From the NCBI GenBank assembly GCA_934096295.1, contig CAKOLL010000012.1, positions 1-33,965 on the forward strand: a DNA stretch of 33,965 nt. Direction: 5' to 3'. Every line of letters starts with the position of its first letter. The stretch's first letter is position 1. Positions 31,625-33,965 of this stretch are shown here, piece by piece. Origin of the DNA: an uncultured Bacilli bacterium. GTDB lineage: Bacteria > Bacillota_I > Bacilli_A > RF39 > UBA660. Below the pieces are notes generated by a model. The model was not told the DNA's origin. It worked only from the letters and a program-made list of their open reading frames with translations, and did no database searches. The translations under genes and the position numbers were made by a program.

Positions 31625-31810
31625 ATGTATGTGGCAAAGTATAATCTTCAAACTGAATGTAATCAATTTCTAGATGAAATAATGTCAATATTAAATGATG
31701 GAAATAAAATAATAATACGTGGTAATTTAAATCGGGTTCAAGCTGCTAGTTTGTTAGATTTAATAATGAATAAAGTAAATAGTGAAATTGTACGAAAAAG
31801 GACCATATGA
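31625..31810 (+). CDS. Short ORF with damaged or unusual 5' end, unknown function
   Basis: From the first in-frame ATG the product is 61 residues (MYVAKYNLQTECNQF, then LDEIMSILNDGNKIIIRGNL). That ATG has no ribosome binding site. The same frame stays open upstream to about 31550 and reads plausible protein (VKKINHIVIFEETKQDY). An ATG at 31572 stands directly before that stretch but in another frame; one inserted base would join them. So it is either a frameshifted gene or starts at a non-standard codon. I do not recognise the family. A bidirectional terminator follows. It may be the partner, now lost, of the Panacea gene. Confidence 0.45.
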   Translation: MYVAKYNLQTECNQFLDEIMSILNDGNKIIIRGNLNRVQAASLLDLIMNKVNSEIVRKRTI

Positions 31811-31845
31811 AATGGAACTAAAAAAAATGTAAAATGTAAAAAAGC

Positions 31846-31879
31846 AAAAAATGAGTTTACAAATGAGTAAGCTCTTTTT
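31846..31879. terminator. Bidirectional terminator between the short ORF and recG
   Basis: GAGTTTAC (31853-31860) pairs with GTAAGCTC (31867-31874) with one G-U. TTTTT follows on the plus strand and ATTTTTT on the minus strand, so it can end both the Panacea unit and recG. Confidence 0.75.
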
Positions 31880-31880
31880 G

Positions 31881-33872
31881 TTAGTCTAAGAAATCTATTT
31901 CTTTTATAATATTAGTATAGTATTCATAATCTAAATATAATTTATTATCTAAAAATTCTTTGGCATCAATGTTAGCTTGAGATAATATATTAAAATCTCT
32001 TTTTAAATCAGCAATTTTAAATGACATATCTCCGCTTTGTTTAACTCCGAATAAATCTCCTTGTCCACGTTGCTCAAAGTCTTTTTCTGCAATGTAGAAT
32101 CCATCTGAAGATTCTTCCATTACTTTTAATCTTTCATTGTTAGAAGAATTTGTTATTAAATAACAATAACTTTGAATATTGCTTCTTCCTACTCTACCGC
32201 GAAGTTGATGAAGGGTTGCAAGTCCAAATCTTTCAGCATTATAGATAACCATCATCGAAGCATTAGGAATATCAATCCCCACCTCGATAACTGTGGTAGA
32301 TATTAAAATATTTATTTTATTTTCTACAAATTCTTTCATTAATTCATCTTTTTCTTTTTGTTTTAATTTTCCATGCAATATTTCTATCCTTACTTTGTTA
32401 TTAAAAGCTTTATTTAATTTTTCTTTTAGGTCTATTACACTATTTAAGTTTAATTCATCATTTTGTTCAATTAGTGGTGAAACTACAAAAATTTGATGAT
32501 TAAGTTTTAATTCTTCATACATTTTTAATAATACATCTTTAATATTTTTTTCATTTGCTATTTTAGTTATAATTTCTTTTCTAATATTTGGTTTAGTTTT
32601 AATTTGTGATAAATCTAAGTCTCCATATATGGTCAGAGCGTAAGTCCTTGGTATTGGAGTTGCAGATAAATACAAAACATCAGCTTCACCATTTAACCCT
32701 TTATTTTGAAGCAGATTTCTTTGATTAACACCGAATCTATGTTGTTCATCTGTAATAACTAATCCTAAATTCTTAAAATTTAAATTGTCATTTAATAGAG
32801 CATGAGTACCTATAACTAAATCTATTTCTCCGGTTGATATTTGGTTATAAATTTTTTCTTTTTGTTTTTTGGTAAGGCTTCCAGTTAATAGGCTTATATT
32901 AATATTATAGTTCTTAAAATATTCTTTGATGGATTCATAATGTTGTTTGGCAAGTATTTCAGTTGGAGCCATAAATGTTGATTGGTATCCGGATAAAAAG
33001 TTTGCTAAAATTGCAATGATTGCTACGATTGTTTTTCCAGAGCCAACATCACCAAGTACTAGCCTATTCATTCTTTTGTTTTCTTTCATGTCCTTTAAAA
33101 TATCTTCGATAGTTGTTAATTGATCTTTAGTTAATAAAAAATTTAAACTTGATAAAAAATCTTGAATATCATTATCACTAAAATTTTTAGGTAATCCTTT
33201 AGATATTTTGTTAATACTTTTTAAATAGTTTATTTTAAACATATAAGTAAATAATTCTTCATATATTAATTTTAATTCACTTTGTTTTATATCATTTATA
33301 GTTTTTGGTTGATGTATTTTTTTTATAGCATCGGTCTTTGTTAATAATTTGTATTTTTCGTTTAAATAACTTGGTATATTATCAGATAATGTTATATTTG
33401 TTGATAATGCACTATTTATAATATTTTCTAAGCTTGAATTTTTAATACCTTCGGTTAAATGATAAATTGGTTCAATTCTTTCTTCATCAATGTTAAATTT
33501 AATGTCATTAGCAGTAAAAGTATTTTTTATCTTAGAATATTTACCAATTATAACTATTTCTTTATCTATAGTTAGATTTCTTTTTAAAAAGGCTCTGTTA
33601 AAAATAACTACTTTGAAATCATGATTATTATTCGTAGCTAAAAAGTCCAATCTATTAAAATTTCTTTTGATATATGATACTTTTGGAATGCTTAAAATTT
33701 TTGCTTTAATGTAATAAATCATTGTATCATCAGCATCATCTATGTTTATAAATTTAATAACATTGTAGCGATATGGATAATATGTTAATAAATCTTCAAC
33801 TGTACTTATGTTAATTTTATTTAATATATTTATAGTTTTTGGACCTACTTTTGGTAATAATTCTAAGTTCAT
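31881..33872 (-). CDS. recG: ATP-dependent DNA helicase RecG
   Basis: RecG remodels stalled replication forks and Holliday junctions. The 663-residue protein has an N-terminal helix-hairpin/wedge part (LLPKVGPKTINILNKI, with the OB-fold wedge about 40-130), then the superfamily 2 helicase core: Walker A GDVGSGKT (274-281), APTEILAKQH, the DEQH box in LVITDEQHRFG, the LSATPIPRT motif III, and motifs V-VI TTVIEVGIDIPNA and LHQLRGRVGRS. Length fits the shorter Mollicute/Firmicute RecG. GGAGG precedes the ATG. Promoter at 33889-33918. Confidence 0.97.
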   Translation of the reverse strand: MNLELLPKVGPKTINILNKINISTVEDLLTYYPYRYNVIKFINIDDADDTMIYYIKAKILSIPKVSYIKRNFNRLDFLATNNNHDFKVVIFNRAFLKRNLTIDKEIVIIGKYSKIKNTFTANDIKFNIDEERIEPIYHLTEGIKNSSLENIINSALSTNITLSDNIPSYLNEKYKLLTKTDAIKKIHQPKTINDIKQSELKLIYEELFTYMFKINYLKSINKISKGLPKNFSDNDIQDFLSSLNFLLTKDQLTTIEDILKDMKENKRMNRLVLGDVGSGKTIVAIIAILANFLSGYQSTFMAPTEILAKQHYESIKEYFKNYNINISLLTGSLTKKQKEKIYNQISTGEIDLVIGTHALLNDNLNFKNLGLVITDEQHRFGVNQRNLLQNKGLNGEADVLYLSATPIPRTYALTIYGDLDLSQIKTKPNIRKEIITKIANEKNIKDVLLKMYEELKLNHQIFVVSPLIEQNDELNLNSVIDLKEKLNKAFNNKVRIEILHGKLKQKEKDELMKEFVENKINILISTTVIEVGIDIPNASMMVIYNAERFGLATLHQLRGRVGRSNIQSYCYLITNSSNNERLKVMEESSDGFYIAEKDFEQRGQGDLFGVKQSGDMSFKIADLKRDFNILSQANIDAKEFLDNKLYLDYEYYTNIIKEIDFLD

Positions 33873-33888
33873 TTGGACCTCCGTAAAT

Positions 33889-33918
33889 ATTATATCACGT
33901 ATAATACTGATTAGTAAA
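33889..33918 (-). promoter_or_regulatory. Promoter of recG
   Basis: TTTACT (33918-33913), 18-base spacer ending in TGA, TATAAT (33894-33889) on the minus strand. The -35 coincides with one arm of the inverted repeat 33913-33958. Confidence 0.6.
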
Positions 33919-33958
33919 TGAAATATATTTAAGAAATTTGATTATTTCTTCATTTACT
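33913..33958. repeat. Inverted repeat upstream of recG
   Basis: AGTAAATGAA (33913-33922) and TTCATTTACT (33949-33958) are perfect 10-bp arms, with a nested AAGAAAT/ATTTCTT hairpin between them. No T run follows on either strand. It overlaps the recG -35, so it may be an operator or the end of a transcript from outside the window. Confidence 0.5.
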
Positions 33959-33965
33959 ATATAAT

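Overview
The window is strongly A+T-rich DNA from a low-GC Firmicute/Mycoplasmatota-like bacterium, probably an uncultured Bacilli relative. The evidence is the gene content (rlmB, a SigH-like sigma factor, secE and nusG in Bacillus-like order, plus recG and a YtqA-like radical SAM protein), AAGGAGG-type ribosome binding sites, sigma-A promoters (TTGACA/TATAAT) and hairpin-plus-U terminators. UGA is a stop codon: several genes end in TGA and Trp is read from TGG, so this is not a Mycoplasma-type code. Most genes lie on the minus strand.

Layout. Positions 1-2281 hold core information genes on the minus strand (rlmB, sigma factor, secE, nusG). Positions 2437-6198 hold housekeeping genes: a phospholipase-like/HAD fusion, tRNA-Thr(CGT) with two stem mismatches, a radical SAM protein, a CinA C-terminal-type amidohydrolase and a DUF362 protein. 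Positions 6199-14187 form an accessory island bounded by two gene-poor spacers of about 0.5 kb. It encodes an XRE regulator, two amino-methyltransferases, a type IIS-like PD-(D/E)XK endonuclease and a [4Fe-4S] protein in one tightly overlapping minus-strand operon. A DUF6119/TIGR04141 protein follows under its own promoter and leader hairpin.

Positions 14188-25681 are mixed accessory and cell-surface genes: a membrane protein, a NERD nuclease-like protein, an 18-cysteine 52-residue peptide with its own near-consensus promoter, a 1289-residue helical-repeat/metallophosphoesterase protein, an S41 peptidase, a protein with two HEPN-type R-N-x3-H motifs, an XRE-membrane regulator and a DUF1848 protein preceded by a 30-codon ORF. 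Positions 25706-30758 are a five-gene operon: zinc-ribbon membrane metalloprotease, 59-residue zinc-ribbon membrane protein, Ca2+-type P-ATPase, anchored small protein and ADP-ribosyltransferase-like protein. Positions 30815-31879 (plus strand) hold a three-hairpin candidate RNA, a Panacea (SocA-like) antitoxin-domain gene and a gene whose 5' end looks damaged. recG closes the window.

The most unusual items are the 18-cysteine peptide, the iron-sulfur gene translationally coupled to a type IIS restriction enzyme, the twin-HEPN protein and the structured RNA next to the Panacea gene. All family calls come from reading motifs by eye; no database search was run.
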